From: Novosphingobium umbonatum
GTDB taxonomy: Bacteria > Pseudomonadota > Alphaproteobacteria > Sphingomonadales > Sphingomonadaceae
Reading direction: 5' to 3'
Assembly: GCF_004005905.1 (NCBI RefSeq)
Contig: NZ_SACO01000018.1
Span: 1 to 52,512, forward strand
Length of the DNA stretch: 52,512 nucleotides
This document shows positions 8,366 through 17,548 of the stretch, piece by piece; the stretch's first letter is position 1; the number at the start of each line of letters is the position of its first letter. Below the pieces are notes generated by a model. The model was not told where the DNA came from, did no database searches, and saw only the letters and a list, made by a program, of their open reading frames with translations. The position numbers and the translations under genes were made by a program.

Positions 8366-9124
8366 ATGCTTGATACGCCCGCCGCCATAGCCTGCGCCCT
8401 TGTCGCCGTGATCGTCTCCGGACTTGCCAAAGGCGGCTTTGCAGGGCTTGGCGGGCTGGCCATGCCGATCATGGTGCTGGCCAATGCGCCGGTGGAAAGC
8501 GCCGCCGTCATGCTGCCCATCCTGATCGTGCAGGATGCGGTGAGCGTCTGGTCTTTCCGCCGCAGTTGGGACGGGGGCGTGCTCAAAGTCATGGTGCCCG
8601 GCATGACTTTGGGCGTGGTGCTGGGCTATTTCTTTTCGCGTCTGGTCAGCGAGGGATCGGTGTTACTGGCGGTGGGCGTGGTGTCCATGCTGTTTGGCCT
8701 GCAACGCCTGTGGCAGGAACGCGGCGGCGCGGTCGCCCTGCCCTCCACCTCCCCCCGCTGGGTCGGCCTGATCTTCGGCGCCGCCTCCGGCTTTACCAGC
8801 CATGTCGCCCATGCAGGCGCCCCGCCCTTCCAGATGTGGGTCCTGCCCCGCAAGCTGCCCCGCGACTCCCTCGTCGGCACCACCGCCATTGCCTTCGCCT
8901 ATATGAACTGGATCAAAGTGCCCGCCTATGCCGCCCTCGGCCAGTTCACCCCCGCCAACCTCTGGCACTCCGCCCTCCTCGGGCCAGTGGCCTTGGCCTC
9001 CACCTTCGCCGGCGTCCACATCGTCCGCCGCGTGGATGCGGCCAAGTTCTACCGTCTGATCTATTGTCTGATGATCTTGGTGGGCGTGAAGCTGGTGTGG
9101 GATGGGGTGATGTTTGCGGGGTGA
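8366..9124 (+). CDS. TauE/SafE family sulfite/anion exporter
   Basis: This polytopic membrane protein of about 252 residues begins MLDTPAAIACALVAVIVSGL. The glycine-rich first repeat (AKGGFAGLGGLAMPIMVLA) and second repeat (GAASGFTSHVAHAGAPPFQM) are the internal duplication typical of TauE/SafE permeases. The family exports sulfite, sulfoacetate or similar anions; the actual substrate here is unknown. ATG 8366 is preferred over TTG 8348 because AAAGGT lies 8 bp upstream of it. It diverges from the desaturase gene across a 175-bp gap containing the palindrome GTCCTAGGAC (8296-8305). Confidence 0.85.
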   Translation: MLDTPAAIACALVAVIVSGLAKGGFAGLGGLAMPIMVLANAPVESAAVMLPILIVQDAVSVWSFRRSWDGGVLKVMVPGMTLGVVLGYFFSRLVSEGSVLLAVGVVSMLFGLQRLWQERGGAVALPSTSPRWVGLIFGAASGFTSHVAHAGAPPFQMWVLPRKLPRDSLVGTTAIAFAYMNWIKVPAYAALGQFTPANLWHSALLGPVALASTFAGVHIVRRVDAAKFYRLIYCLMILVGVKLVWDGVMFAG

Positions 9125-9166
9125 TGGTTGGGGGTTTTTAGGGTGCGTTTGGTGGGGTTTTGGGAT

Positions 9167-9205
9167 GCCTCCGGCGGGCAAAGGGCGGCGGCCCTTTGCA
9201 ATCCC
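9167..9205 (-). repeat. REP-like hairpin element, copy B (inverted)
   Basis: Read on the minus strand, this copy runs GGGATTGCAAAGGGC, GCC, GCCCTTTGCCCGCCGGAGGC. The arms GCAAAGGGC and GCCCTTTGC pair perfectly. It faces copy C across the AT-rich DUF6615-type gene, so the two copies form an inverted flanking pair. Confidence 0.8.
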
Positions 9206-9298
9206 AGTTAGGAACCTTCCCAACTACAACTTATCAACGTTGACATAGAACACACTTAAATACATAAAATAAATATATTTTTCTAACGCAAGGCTCGT

Positions 9299-10189
9299 AT
9301 GAATCCTCTTTGTCAGTTCGCCCACCGCTTTCCAAATATTATAGCAGAGTTTCTAGAACGAGATCGACACAAAACTCGAAATTTCCGCGAAGAAACTGTA
9401 ACAGACATGCTCATGGCTGCATTGATAGGCTTAGAGCCGTACGGAGTGAAAGTAGACTTCCCGATAAACGAGGCGTTGACCGGCGACGACATGGACTGGG
9501 AATTCGTCGATCTGAACCCCAACAGCAAAGGGCGGTACTTTCGGCTACATATACAAGCCAAAAGAGCAAAGGAGATCAAACTCAAGAAAAGTAGCTACTG
9601 GGTGTACAATGAAATCGATCATGGATTAACATTCGGCAATTCACCACCCGCAAATGTCAAGCCAAATGTAAAATATTACGGGGCTCAGCATTACAAGTTA
9701 GTAAACGAGGCAAAAAAAATTAACAATTGCGCCGCCCTCTATATGTTTTACAACCCAAAATCATCCCTAACCAGCAACAACTGCACAGTGCCAAGTGTAG
9801 ACGGGATAAATTGGATGTTTGCTGATTTAATTAAGGAAAATTTAAACGTCACGAGGTGGCCAGTAAACGACAGGAAGGTTGAAACCTTGCGTCCGCATTT
9901 TCAACCACTCCACAAACTATTGTGCTTCAACAACAATGGCGGTAAAAATTTCCCCCGACGCCCTCCACCATGGCTTCCCCGCCCAGACGACATCACAAAG
10001 CTTCTTAACAGTCAACGAGAAGACAGTGATGACAGAATTTACTCATCGGAAGAAAATATACCACATGAATTAATGGAATCAATTAAAAATCCAAATGAAT
10101 ACACCAGGGAGTTAGGAAGAAAGACTGTGACATTTATTACTGACTATAGGAAGTGGACCAAAGAACCGTCGTTTTCAACCACCCCATAA
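9299..10189 (+). CDS. DUF6615-type protein, putative QxK nuclease-like fold
   Basis: This 296-residue protein resembles the DUF6615 family in its order of motifs: REETVTDMLMAAL (residues 30-42), GDDMDWEFVD (62-71), RLHIQAKR (82-89), QHYKLVNEA, and ALYMFYNP. The E32, D66 and Q86-A-K88 pattern fits a PD-(D/E)xK-type core with a QxK variant, which is seen in Mrr-like restriction enzymes. Catalysis is inferred, not shown. The gene is visibly AT-rich in an otherwise GC-rich region, stands alone, and lies between inverted REP-like copies B and C. These are signs of acquired DNA. ATG 9299 has AAGG eight bases upstream. Confidence 0.65.
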   Translation: MNPLCQFAHRFPNIIAEFLERDRHKTRNFREETVTDMLMAALIGLEPYGVKVDFPINEALTGDDMDWEFVDLNPNSKGRYFRLHIQAKRAKEIKLKKSSYWVYNEIDHGLTFGNSPPANVKPNVKYYGAQHYKLVNEAKKINNCAALYMFYNPKSSLTSNNCTVPSVDGINWMFADLIKENLNVTRWPVNDRKVETLRPHFQPLHKLLCFNNNGGKNFPRRPPPWLPRPDDITKLLNSQREDSDDRIYSSEENIPHELMESIKNPNEYTRELGRKTVTFITDYRKWTKEPSFSTTP

Positions 10190-10191
10190 TC

Positions 10192-10230
10192 GGGATTGCA
10201 AAGGGCCCCCGCCCTTTGCCCGCCGGAGGC
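10192..10230 (+). repeat. REP-like hairpin element, copy C
   Basis: It begins GGGATTGCAAAGGGC, has a short CCCC loop, then GCCCTTTGCCCGCCGGAGGC. It starts 2 bp after the stop of the AT-rich gene and may also act as its terminator. It matches copy A in orientation and copy B in inverted orientation. Confidence 0.8.
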
Positions 10231-10280
10231 AAAAAACCTCAACCCAAGCCGAAGGCTTTCCGCCCAGCAAAACACCCCCC

Positions 10281-11657
10281 TCAGAAAAACCCCGTCACGT
10301 TCAAACTCACATATTTCGTATCCCCAGCCGGACGGTTGGGCGCACGCTCCAGAAACTCGCCGCGCAGGATGAAGGCGCTGTCCAGTTCAAAGCGGAGGCG
10401 TTTGGGCACCAGCCAGTGGCGCAGGCGCATGTCGATCTGGTGACCGGCGAAAGTGCCGGACTGGCCCTTGGCGTCGCGGACGGAGGTGTTGGAGAAGCTG
10501 TCATGGGCGTCGGCCAGCCAGAGGGCGCGATAGCCGAGGAAGGCGTCGGTGGCTTTGGAGGGGGTGACTTCGACGCGGATGCCGGGGGTGAGGAGGTTGG
10601 AGCGGCCAAGCTCGCTATAGAGGCCTGCGGGGCCGAGGTCGGCGCGGCGCATGCCGAACAGGGTGTCGAAACGGCCATAGGTGCCGGAGGTGCCATCGCC
10701 GCTGGCGCGGTCGAGTTCGGCGAGGATATGGGGCTTCCACTTGCCCGCCATACTATAGCCCAGCGTGGCGCGCAGGAAGGTGGCGCTGACGTTGAGGGTC
10801 GCAGCGGTGGGCGCGGTGGAGGCGCTAGCGTGGCCCCATTGATAGATGCCTTCGACGCCCCAATCGAACTTGCCCAGTTTGGGATCGGTACCGGCGCGCA
10901 GGTTGATATTGTTGAGCGAGCGGTCGCGGGTGTTGCGGCCGGGTTGGTCATGTTCGCCGAAATGGACAAAGACCGCTTCCTTCATGAAACGGCTGCCCTT
11001 GGCCTGATGCGACACCAGCCCGCCCCAGAGGACGGCGGCGAGGGATTCCTTGTCCAGCGCGCTGGCATTGTCCAGCAATTGCGCCTGCGCATCGGGCAGG
11101 CGGGTTTGCGGCATCACGTAGAAACCGGTGAAAGTAGTGCCTTGTTTATTGGTCACATCGGCGCGGATGCCGGTATAGCCGCTGGTGGTGTTGCGGTAAT
11201 CATCGGCGGCGATCAGGCGGCGTGAACCGACCGCCAGCATGAAGCGCCCCGCCACCACGGTCGTATGCGTGTCCGCGCCCAAAGCCTTGCCCAGATCGGC
11301 CTGAATATAGGCCTGCACCGGCTCCAGCGTGTTGACATCGGTGGTGGAGACCGGCGATCCGCGGTTGGTGTTCCACACGCGGCTGTCCCATAATTCGCCC
11401 ACCACTTGCAACCAGTCATGCTTGTAATCGAGGTGGAGGATGGTGCGGCTGCTGACCCAATCTTCGGACGGGTTGAAACCGGCGCGGGCCTGGCCGTCGA
11501 TGGCTTCGTAACGCAGGCGGATATTGCCGTTGAAGGTAAAGCCGTCTTTGGGCGCTTCGGCGGCTTGGGCCTGTTGGGGCAGGAAACCCGCCGCCAATGG
11601 CAAAACGGCCACACCAATGGCCTTGGCCAGACCGGTCATACCCCCACGAAACTTCAT
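10281..11657 (-). CDS. Alginate-export family outer-membrane porin
   Basis: The protein of 458 residues starts with a signal peptide (FLPQQAQAAEAPKDG, cleavage near residue 32). The body matches alginate-export (AlgE-like) barrels: FTFNGNIRLRYEAIDGQAR, RTILHLDYKHDWLQVVGEL, YIQADLGKAL and VVAGRFMLAVGSRRLIA. It ends in an aromatic C-terminus (NVTGFF) as barrel proteins do. In sphingomonads this family is widespread and the substrate is usually unknown; alginate itself need not be exported. No alginate polymerase or export-complex gene is nearby. It stands alone on the minus strand. Confidence 0.85.
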   Translation of the reverse strand: MKFRGGMTGLAKAIGVAVLPLAAGFLPQQAQAAEAPKDGFTFNGNIRLRYEAIDGQARAGFNPSEDWVSSRTILHLDYKHDWLQVVGELWDSRVWNTNRGSPVSTTDVNTLEPVQAYIQADLGKALGADTHTTVVAGRFMLAVGSRRLIAADDYRNTTSGYTGIRADVTNKQGTTFTGFYVMPQTRLPDAQAQLLDNASALDKESLAAVLWGGLVSHQAKGSRFMKEAVFVHFGEHDQPGRNTRDRSLNNINLRAGTDPKLGKFDWGVEGIYQWGHASASTAPTAATLNVSATFLRATLGYSMAGKWKPHILAELDRASGDGTSGTYGRFDTLFGMRRADLGPAGLYSELGRSNLLTPGIRVEVTPSKATDAFLGYRALWLADAHDSFSNTSVRDAKGQSGTFAGHQIDMRLRHWLVPKRLRFELDSAFILRGEFLERAPNRPAGDTKYVSLNVTGFF

Positions 11658-11773
11658 AAACCCCCCGAAACCCGCATTTTAACCCTCCCCATATGGCAAA
11701 AAAGAATGAAGGCTTGAAGGTAGAACGCCTAGGGGATAGGCCGAGAAATCCTTTCAGAGGCATAAGGATAGGC

Positions 11774-11959
11774 ATGGCCGAGATCATCAACCTGCGCATG
11801 GCCCGCAAGGCCCGCGCCCGCAACGATGCCGCCACGCAGGCGCAGGCCAATCGCGCCAAACATGGCCAGACCAAGGCGCAGAAACAGTCGGCCAAGCGTG
11901 AACAGGACCGGTTGGACCGCGCGGTGGATGGCGCGAAACTGGACCGGCCCGAGGAATAG
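11774..11959 (+). CDS. DUF4169 family small protein
   Basis: This is a 61-residue basic protein. Its start MAEIINLRMARKARAR and the following QANRAKHGQTKAQKQ match the DUF4169 family, which is short, highly charged and conserved in alphaproteobacteria but without known function. The frame opens at 11693, but ATG 11774 gives the family's normal start, with AAGGATA just upstream. Nearby genes give no hint of its role. Confidence 0.8.
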   Translation: MAEIINLRMARKARARNDAATQAQANRAKHGQTKAQKQSAKREQDRLDRAVDGAKLDRPEE

Positions 11960-12450
11960 GGCGACGAGTCGGCGGCCCTATCCCCGTCAAGACCCAATTT
12001 CGCGCCCGCGCATTTTATCCGGCACAGCGCCCTTTCCGGCGCGAAAATGCCGCTCAAAATTGCTGACATGGGTGTAAATAAAACAAATAGATTGCAGCCC
12101 CTCCCCGACATTGGTTGCGTGCCGCCGCCACATCGGGACATATCCTTTCCCATTGCGTCAATGTTGCAACTCTATGCCCCGATTATCGCATCGGGCAACT
12201 TGTGACCGCCGCGCCACAAGTGTGACAATTCAGGGACATAGACCCCAAATCCCCCTTGGCGCGGGCGAAATCCATGGCGCAAAAAGCCCCCACTATCCCG
12301 CCAATCGGCGGCCATTGACGCGTCTTTGCCCCCTGCAAAACGCGCCATTGGCCAAGGGTGCGACAGCCTGTTGGCGGGCATGGAACCATGGGGGCATCCA
12401 TGGGCCTTCGCGCCCCAACGGCCTGCCCCTTCACCATACGAAGGGTTGTT
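11960..12450. other. Long intergenic region upstream of the TonB receptor
   Basis: No gene is supported in these 490 bp. The stretch changes from GC-rich to mixed composition around 12050-12100 (TAAATAAAACAAATAG). It then holds several short GTGAC/GTGTGAC words near 12202-12227 and a TTGAC at about 12315. This is a plausible regulatory leader for the large receptor gene, but I cannot place a promoter with confidence. Confidence 0.4.
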
Positions 12451-15400
12451 ATGAACACACTCCACACTCTGCGGATCAGCGCCGCACCGCTGGTTCTGGG
12501 TCTGGCCATGGTGGCCGGTTCGGCCCATGCGCAACAGGCTCCCTCGATCACCAACGGCAATGCGGGCAGCGCGCTGGCCAGCGAAGCCCCCGCCGCCGAC
12601 ACGATTGTCGTCACCGGCAGCCGCATCGCCAATCCCAACCTGAAGGCTTTGGCGCCGATCACCACGCTTAACGCCACCGACATCAAGGCTTCCGGCGTCA
12701 GCAGCGCGGAAGAATTGATCAACCAATTGCCGCAAGTGTTTGCGGGCCAAGGCTCCACCGTGTCGAATGGCGCCACCGGCACCGCCACGGTCGACCTGCG
12801 CGGCCTGGGTTCCACCCGCACGCTGGTGCTGGTCAATGGCCGCCGCCTGATGCCCGGCGATCCGGGCAGCTCGGCCGCCGACCTCAACTTCATCCCCACC
12901 TCGCTGGTCAAGCGCGTCGACGTGCTGACCGGCGGCGCATCGGCCACCTATGGCGCGGATGCGGTGGCGGGCGTGGTGAACTTTGTGCTCGACAAGGATT
13001 TCACCGGCTTCCGCTTTGATATCGAGGATGGCCTCTACAACCACTATAACGGCAACCGCGAGGTGCAGAACCTGCTGAACAAGCGGATCAATGCCGGTCT
13101 GTCGGGTTATAATTACCCGCAGGGCAATACGTGGGACGGCAATGGCTATAATGGCACTTTGGCCTATGGCGCCAAATTTGCCGATGGTCGCGGGCATGTG
13201 ATGGCCTATGTCGGCCACCGTCACCAGAATGCCGTGGCGCAATCGCAGCGCGACTATAGCTCCTGCTCGATCAACAAGGCGGGCACGGCTTGCGGTGGTT
13301 CGGCCACAGCCAATGGCGCCAATGGCCTCTATTATCCGGCGGGCTCCTCCTCCTCCACCATTGGCGCCTTTGGCAATGGCACGCTGACCGAGGGCACCTC
13401 CAACCTCTTCAACTATGCCCCCACCAATTATTACCAGCGCAATGACAACCGCTGGAATGCGGGCCTGTTCGGCGATCTGGAAGTCAGCCCGGCGCTGCAC
13501 CCCTATTTCGAATTCATGTTCATGTCCGACCGCACCGTGGCGCAAATCGCGCCCTCGGGCGATTTCGGCAACACGCTGACCATCAATTGCGACAATCCCT
13601 ATCTGTCCTCGGCGCAAAAAAGCACCATTTGCAACAGCAGCAATATGGTGACCGGCTATACCGCCACCGGCTATCCGATCACCGCCTCGGGCGACCAGTC
13701 GTTGATCAACACCGCCGCCACCAACAGCACCACCGCCTATCTGCAATTGCTGTGGCGCAACATCTATGGCCAGCCGCGCAAGAGCGACCTGCGCCACCAG
13801 TCCTATCGCAGCGTGATGGGTACGCGCGGCGATCTGGGCAATGGTTGGGCCTATGATGCCTATCTGCAATATGGCCGCACCGCCTATAAGCAGGTCTATA
13901 CCGGCGAAGTATCGGTGTCGCGCATGGCCAACGCCCTGAACGCGGTGACCGATTCCAGCGGCAATGTGGTTTGCGCATCGGGTTCCGCCGATGGCTGTTC
14001 GCCGATCAACCTGTTCACCGGCACGCCTTCGGCCGCCTCGCTGGCCTATATCAGCGCGACCGGCGTGATGACCGGCTATACCAGCGAACTGGTCGCCAGC
14101 GCGCAATTGACCGGCGATTTGACGCAATATGGCGTCAAGACGCCTTGGGCCGACACGGGCGCCAACATCGCCATCGGCACCGAATTCCGCCGCGAAGGTC
14201 TGGCGCTGCATCCCGACAATGCCTTCATTACCGGCGATCTGGCTGGTCAGGGCGGCGCGACACTGCCGATCGAGGGCAATTACAAGGTGATCGAAGGGAT
14301 CATCGAGGCGCAGGTGCCGATCATCGAAAACAAGATGAATTTCAACACCGGCTACCGCTTCTCGCATTACCAGCTGTCGACCGGCCGCACCTATGACACG
14401 CATACCTACAAGTTCGGGCTGGACTATACGCCGGTTCCCGATGTGCGTCTGCGTGCGGGCTTCAACCGTTCGGTGCGTGCGCCCAACCTGCAGGAACTGT
14501 TCGCCACCCAGCATGTCGCGCTGGACGGTTCGACCGACCCCTGCGCCGACCAGAGCACGATCAGCACCTCCTGCGCCTTGCAGGGCGTGACCGGATCGGT
14601 GGCCTCCAATCCGGCGGGCCAGTATAATGGTCTGGTGGGGGGCAACCCCAACCTTAACCCCGAAGTGGCCTATACCAAGACCTTGGGTGTGGTGCTGACC
14701 CCGCATCAATTGCGCGGCTTCACCATTTCGGCGGATTATTTCAACATCCGCATCGATGATGCCATCCAGTCCTATGGCGCGGATGCCATCCTCTCGGCCT
14801 GCTATAACAATGCCAATTCCTCGGCATGCAGCCTGATCAGCCGCGCCAGCAATGGTTCGCTCTGGATGAGCTCCAATGGCTATGTGGTCGATATTCCGCA
14901 TAATATTGGCTGGATCAAGGATGCCGGTTTCGACCTCAACGCCAGCTATACCCATGATCTGGGCCGTCTGGGCCGGTTGACCGCCAGCATGAACGGCACG
15001 GTTCTGGCGCAATATGCGGTGAACAATGGCCTGACCGAGGCCTATGACTGCGCGGGCTATTACGGCACCACTTGCGGCGTGCCCGCGCCGACATGGCGCC
15101 ACCGCGCCCGCTTTGCGCTGGATACGAAGCGTAATCTGGTGGTCTCGCTGGTGTGGCGTTACATCGGGCCGGTGTCGGTGGATTATTCCAACCCCAGTTC
15201 GACCCTGCATGCCAGCAGCTACAGCGCCTATGCCGCGCATATCAAGCCCTACAGCTATTTCGACCTGTCGGTGAATGGTTCGGTGGGCAGCCATATCCAA
15301 TGGCGTGCGGGCGTGAAGAACCTGCTGGACAAGGATCCGCCGTTGGTGGGCTCTGGCTCGTGCTCCAGCACCTATTGCAATGGCAACACCTATGGCGGGG

Positions 15401-15453
15401 TCTATGACTCGATGGGGCGTTATGTCTTTACCGGCATGACCTTCTCGTTCTGA
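12451..15453 (+). CDS. TonB-dependent outer-membrane receptor
   Basis: This 1000-residue receptor has a signal peptide ending AHAQQ (about residue 29), a TonB box-like DTIVVTGSRI near residue 50, a plug domain (VDLRGLGSTRTLVLVNGRR, GGASATYGADAVAGVVNFVL) and a large barrel. The closing strand YVFTGMTFSF ends in Phe as expected. The substrate is not readable. In sphingomonads such receptors often import complex carbohydrates, peptides or aromatic compounds. ATG 12451 is chosen over the upstream frame opening at 12358 because it starts the signal peptide and has AAGGG six bases upstream. A strong terminator follows, so the sulfotransferase next door may be expressed separately. Confidence 0.92.
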   Translation: MNTLHTLRISAAPLVLGLAMVAGSAHAQQAPSITNGNAGSALASEAPAADTIVVTGSRIANPNLKALAPITTLNATDIKASGVSSAEELINQLPQVFAGQGSTVSNGATGTATVDLRGLGSTRTLVLVNGRRLMPGDPGSSAADLNFIPTSLVKRVDVLTGGASATYGADAVAGVVNFVLDKDFTGFRFDIEDGLYNHYNGNREVQNLLNKRINAGLSGYNYPQGNTWDGNGYNGTLAYGAKFADGRGHVMAYVGHRHQNAVAQSQRDYSSCSINKAGTACGGSATANGANGLYYPAGSSSSTIGAFGNGTLTEGTSNLFNYAPTNYYQRNDNRWNAGLFGDLEVSPALHPYFEFMFMSDRTVAQIAPSGDFGNTLTINCDNPYLSSAQKSTICNSSNMVTGYTATGYPITASGDQSLINTAATNSTTAYLQLLWRNIYGQPRKSDLRHQSYRSVMGTRGDLGNGWAYDAYLQYGRTAYKQVYTGEVSVSRMANALNAVTDSSGNVVCASGSADGCSPINLFTGTPSAASLAYISATGVMTGYTSELVASAQLTGDLTQYGVKTPWADTGANIAIGTEFRREGLALHPDNAFITGDLAGQGGATLPIEGNYKVIEGIIEAQVPIIENKMNFNTGYRFSHYQLSTGRTYDTHTYKFGLDYTPVPDVRLRAGFNRSVRAPNLQELFATQHVALDGSTDPCADQSTISTSCALQGVTGSVASNPAGQYNGLVGGNPNLNPEVAYTKTLGVVLTPHQLRGFTISADYFNIRIDDAIQSYGADAILSACYNNANSSACSLISRASNGSLWMSSNGYVVDIPHNIGWIKDAGFDLNASYTHDLGRLGRLTASMNGTVLAQYAVNNGLTEAYDCAGYYGTTCGVPAPTWRHRARFALDTKRNLVVSLVWRYIGPVSVDYSNPSSTLHASSYSAYAAHIKPYSYFDLSVNGSVGSHIQWRAGVKNLLDKDPPLVGSGSCSSTYCNGNTYGGVYDSMGRYVFTGMTFSF

Positions 15454-15476
15454 TCACGCGCTGATCCGGCATGAAG

Positions 15477-15509
15477 GCGGCGCTTCCCGCGATGGGGAGC
15501 GCCGCTTTT
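15477..15509 (+). terminator. Rho-independent terminator after the TonB receptor
   Basis: GCGGCGCT (15477-15484) pairs with AGCGCCGC (15498-15505), and TTTT follows. It lies 24 bp after the receptor stop and 33 bp before the sulfotransferase start. Confidence 0.85.
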
Positions 15510-15541
15510 GCCGTTTAGAGATTTCACGAAAGAGGCAAAGG

Positions 15542-17548
15542 ATGCAGCAGGACGCGGGATTGATGGCGGTGCTGGGGCTGGCGCGGCAGGGGCGATTTGC
15601 GCAGGCCGCCGATGCGGCAGAGGCAGCCTTGGCCCATGGGCGGCGCGATGCGCCCATGCTGGCGCTGGCCGGTGCGATTGCGCTGCAATTGGGCGACTGG
15701 CCGCGCGCGGTGGAGCATCTGGCCGCTGCCTTGGCGCTGGCGCCGGAAGACCCGGTGGTGCGGCGCAATCTGGCGCAGGCCTATCATCAGGTCGGCGACT
15801 ATGCCGCCCTGCTGCCACTGGCACAGGCGCCCCATGGCGAGCGCGATGCCAGCCTGCAATTGGCGGGCCTTGCCGGTCATGCCGCGCAAAGCCTTGGCCT
15901 GCATGAACAGGCCCTGCCCCATTACCGCCTGATCCTTGCGCGCCAGCCGCAAGACTGGGCCTGCTGGAACAATCTGGGCAACAGTTTGCGCGCCTTGGGC
16001 CGCGTGGCGGAGGCGGTAGATGCCTTGCGCCGCGCGCTGGATCTGGCGCCTGACGCAAGGCCGATAAGGCTCAATCTGGCCCATGCCTTGATCGACACGG
16101 CCGCCTATGACGAGGCAGAGGCCCTGCTGGCGCGCATGATCGCGCAGGATGGGCAAGACCCCCACCCCCATTTCGCCCGCTATAGCCTGTTGCTGGCACA
16201 GGGGCGCGAGGAGGAGGCCTTCCTTGCCGTCAGCCAAGCCGCCGCTCTGGCGCCTGACCGCGCCGATATCGCCAAAGCCTTGGGTCAACACGGATTGCGG
16301 CTGGGCCATTTCGCGCAGGCACAGGCGGCGCTGGAAAGGGCCATGGATTTGCAGGGTGATGATGAGGTGGTGGTAGCGCTGGCCTCGGCGCTGGAAAGGC
16401 GCAATCAGGAGCGGGCCCTGCCTGCCCTGCGCCTACGTGCCGAGGCTGCGGGCGCGTCTCCTGCGGGCGTGTCCCCTGCGGTGCTGTGTTTCATCGACGC
16501 CCTGCTGGCGCGGCGCGCGGGCGACCATGCCACCGCTTTGGCTGCGCTGGAGGGGGCGCAACCCGTGATGGCGCAGGACCAGTGGCATGCCCTGCGCGGG
16601 CAGGCGCTGGACCGGCTGGGGCGGTATGATGAGGCCTTTGCCAGTTTCGCCGCGATGAACGCGCTGCAATCCGCCGCGCCCAACCAGCCAAGGATCCGCG
16701 CCGCCGCCTATCGTCAGGCTTTGCTGAACGCGCGGGACAGGGTCGACGCGGCATGGCTGGCCCGTTGGCAGGAGGTGGACCAGAAGCCCACCCGCCCTGC
16801 TCCCGTATTCCTGCTGGGTTTCCCGCGTTCAGGCACCACTTTGCTCGACACGATGTTGATGGCTGATCCACGCGTGCTGGTGCTGGAGGAAGAACCCTTC
16901 ATCGGCGATCTGGATGCCGCGCTGGGCGGGATCGAGGCCTTGCCCGACCTGTCGCCCGACCAGATCACACAGGCACGGGAGAGCTATTTTGCGCGTATCG
17001 CGGCGGGTGGCCCTTTGAGCGATGACACTTTGGTGATCGACAAGCACCCGATGCATCTGGCCAAGCTGCCCACCATCCTGCGCCTGTTTCCCGATGCGCG
17101 CTTCATCCTCGCCCTGCGTCACCCCTGCGATGCGGTGCTCAGTTGTTTCATGACCAGTTTCCGCCCCAATGACGCCATGGCCAATTTCCTCGATCTGGGC
17201 GATGCGGCGGCGCTGTATGATATTGCCTTTGGCCTGTGGGAGCAGCTGCGCGCCCTGTTGCCCATGGCGGTGTCCACCATCCGCTACGAGGATCTGGTGG
17301 CCGATCCGCAAGCGCAATTGCGCCCTTTATTTGCCACGCTGGGTCTGGACTGGCCCGAACAGGGTATCGACCATCGCGCCGCCGCCCGCCAACGCGGCAC
17401 CGTCACCACCGCCAGCTATGCGCAGGTGACCGAGCCGCTTTACCGCCGCGCGGCGGGGCGCTGGCTTGCCTATGCCGCCGATCTGGCGCCGGTGCTGCCC
17501 GTTCTGGCGCCTTGGATCGCACGCTATGGCTATGCGCCGGGCGATTAG
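15542..17548 (+). CDS. TPR-repeat sulfotransferase family protein
   Basis: The first 400 residues are tetratricopeptide repeats (for example WACWNNLGNSLRALGRVAEA and DALRRALDLAPDARPIRLNL). From about residue 420 there is a PAPS-dependent sulfotransferase domain. It includes the 5'-phosphosulfate loop FLLGFPRSGTTLLDTML, a catalytic-type His in VIDKHPMHLAKLP, and the 3'-phosphate site RFILALRHPCDAVLS. Proteins of this type commonly sit beside TonB receptors in sphingomonads, but their substrates are mostly unknown. AAAGAGGCAAAGG precedes ATG 15542. It converges on the GGDEF-EAL gene with the stops overlapping by 4 bp. Confidence 0.88.
   Translation: MQQDAGLMAVLGLARQGRFAQAADAAEAALAHGRRDAPMLALAGAIALQLGDWPRAVEHLAAALALAPEDPVVRRNLAQAYHQVGDYAALLPLAQAPHGERDASLQLAGLAGHAAQSLGLHEQALPHYRLILARQPQDWACWNNLGNSLRALGRVAEAVDALRRALDLAPDARPIRLNLAHALIDTAAYDEAEALLARMIAQDGQDPHPHFARYSLLLAQGREEEAFLAVSQAAALAPDRADIAKALGQHGLRLGHFAQAQAALERAMDLQGDDEVVVALASALERRNQERALPALRLRAEAAGASPAGVSPAVLCFIDALLARRAGDHATALAALEGAQPVMAQDQWHALRGQALDRLGRYDEAFASFAAMNALQSAAPNQPRIRAAAYRQALLNARDRVDAAWLARWQEVDQKPTRPAPVFLLGFPRSGTTLLDTMLMADPRVLVLEEEPFIGDLDAALGGIEALPDLSPDQITQARESYFARIAAGGPLSDDTLVIDKHPMHLAKLPTILRLFPDARFILALRHPCDAVLSCFMTSFRPNDAMANFLDLGDAAALYDIAFGLWEQLRALLPMAVSTIRYEDLVADPQAQLRPLFATLGLDWPEQGIDHRAAARQRGTVTTASYAQVTEPLYRRAAGRWLAYAADLAPVLPVLAPWIARYGYAPGD

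Noticed and set aside
10281..11657. Considered as evidence for alginate production
   Set aside because: The alginate-export family name covers many porins. No alginate biosynthesis genes are in the window.
12172..15300. 1042-codon open frame on the minus strand opposite the TonB receptor
   Set aside because: It is a mirror of the receptor gene's codon bias. The translation is rich in Gly, Ala, Arg, Ile and His with no domain, and the plus-strand protein is unmistakable.
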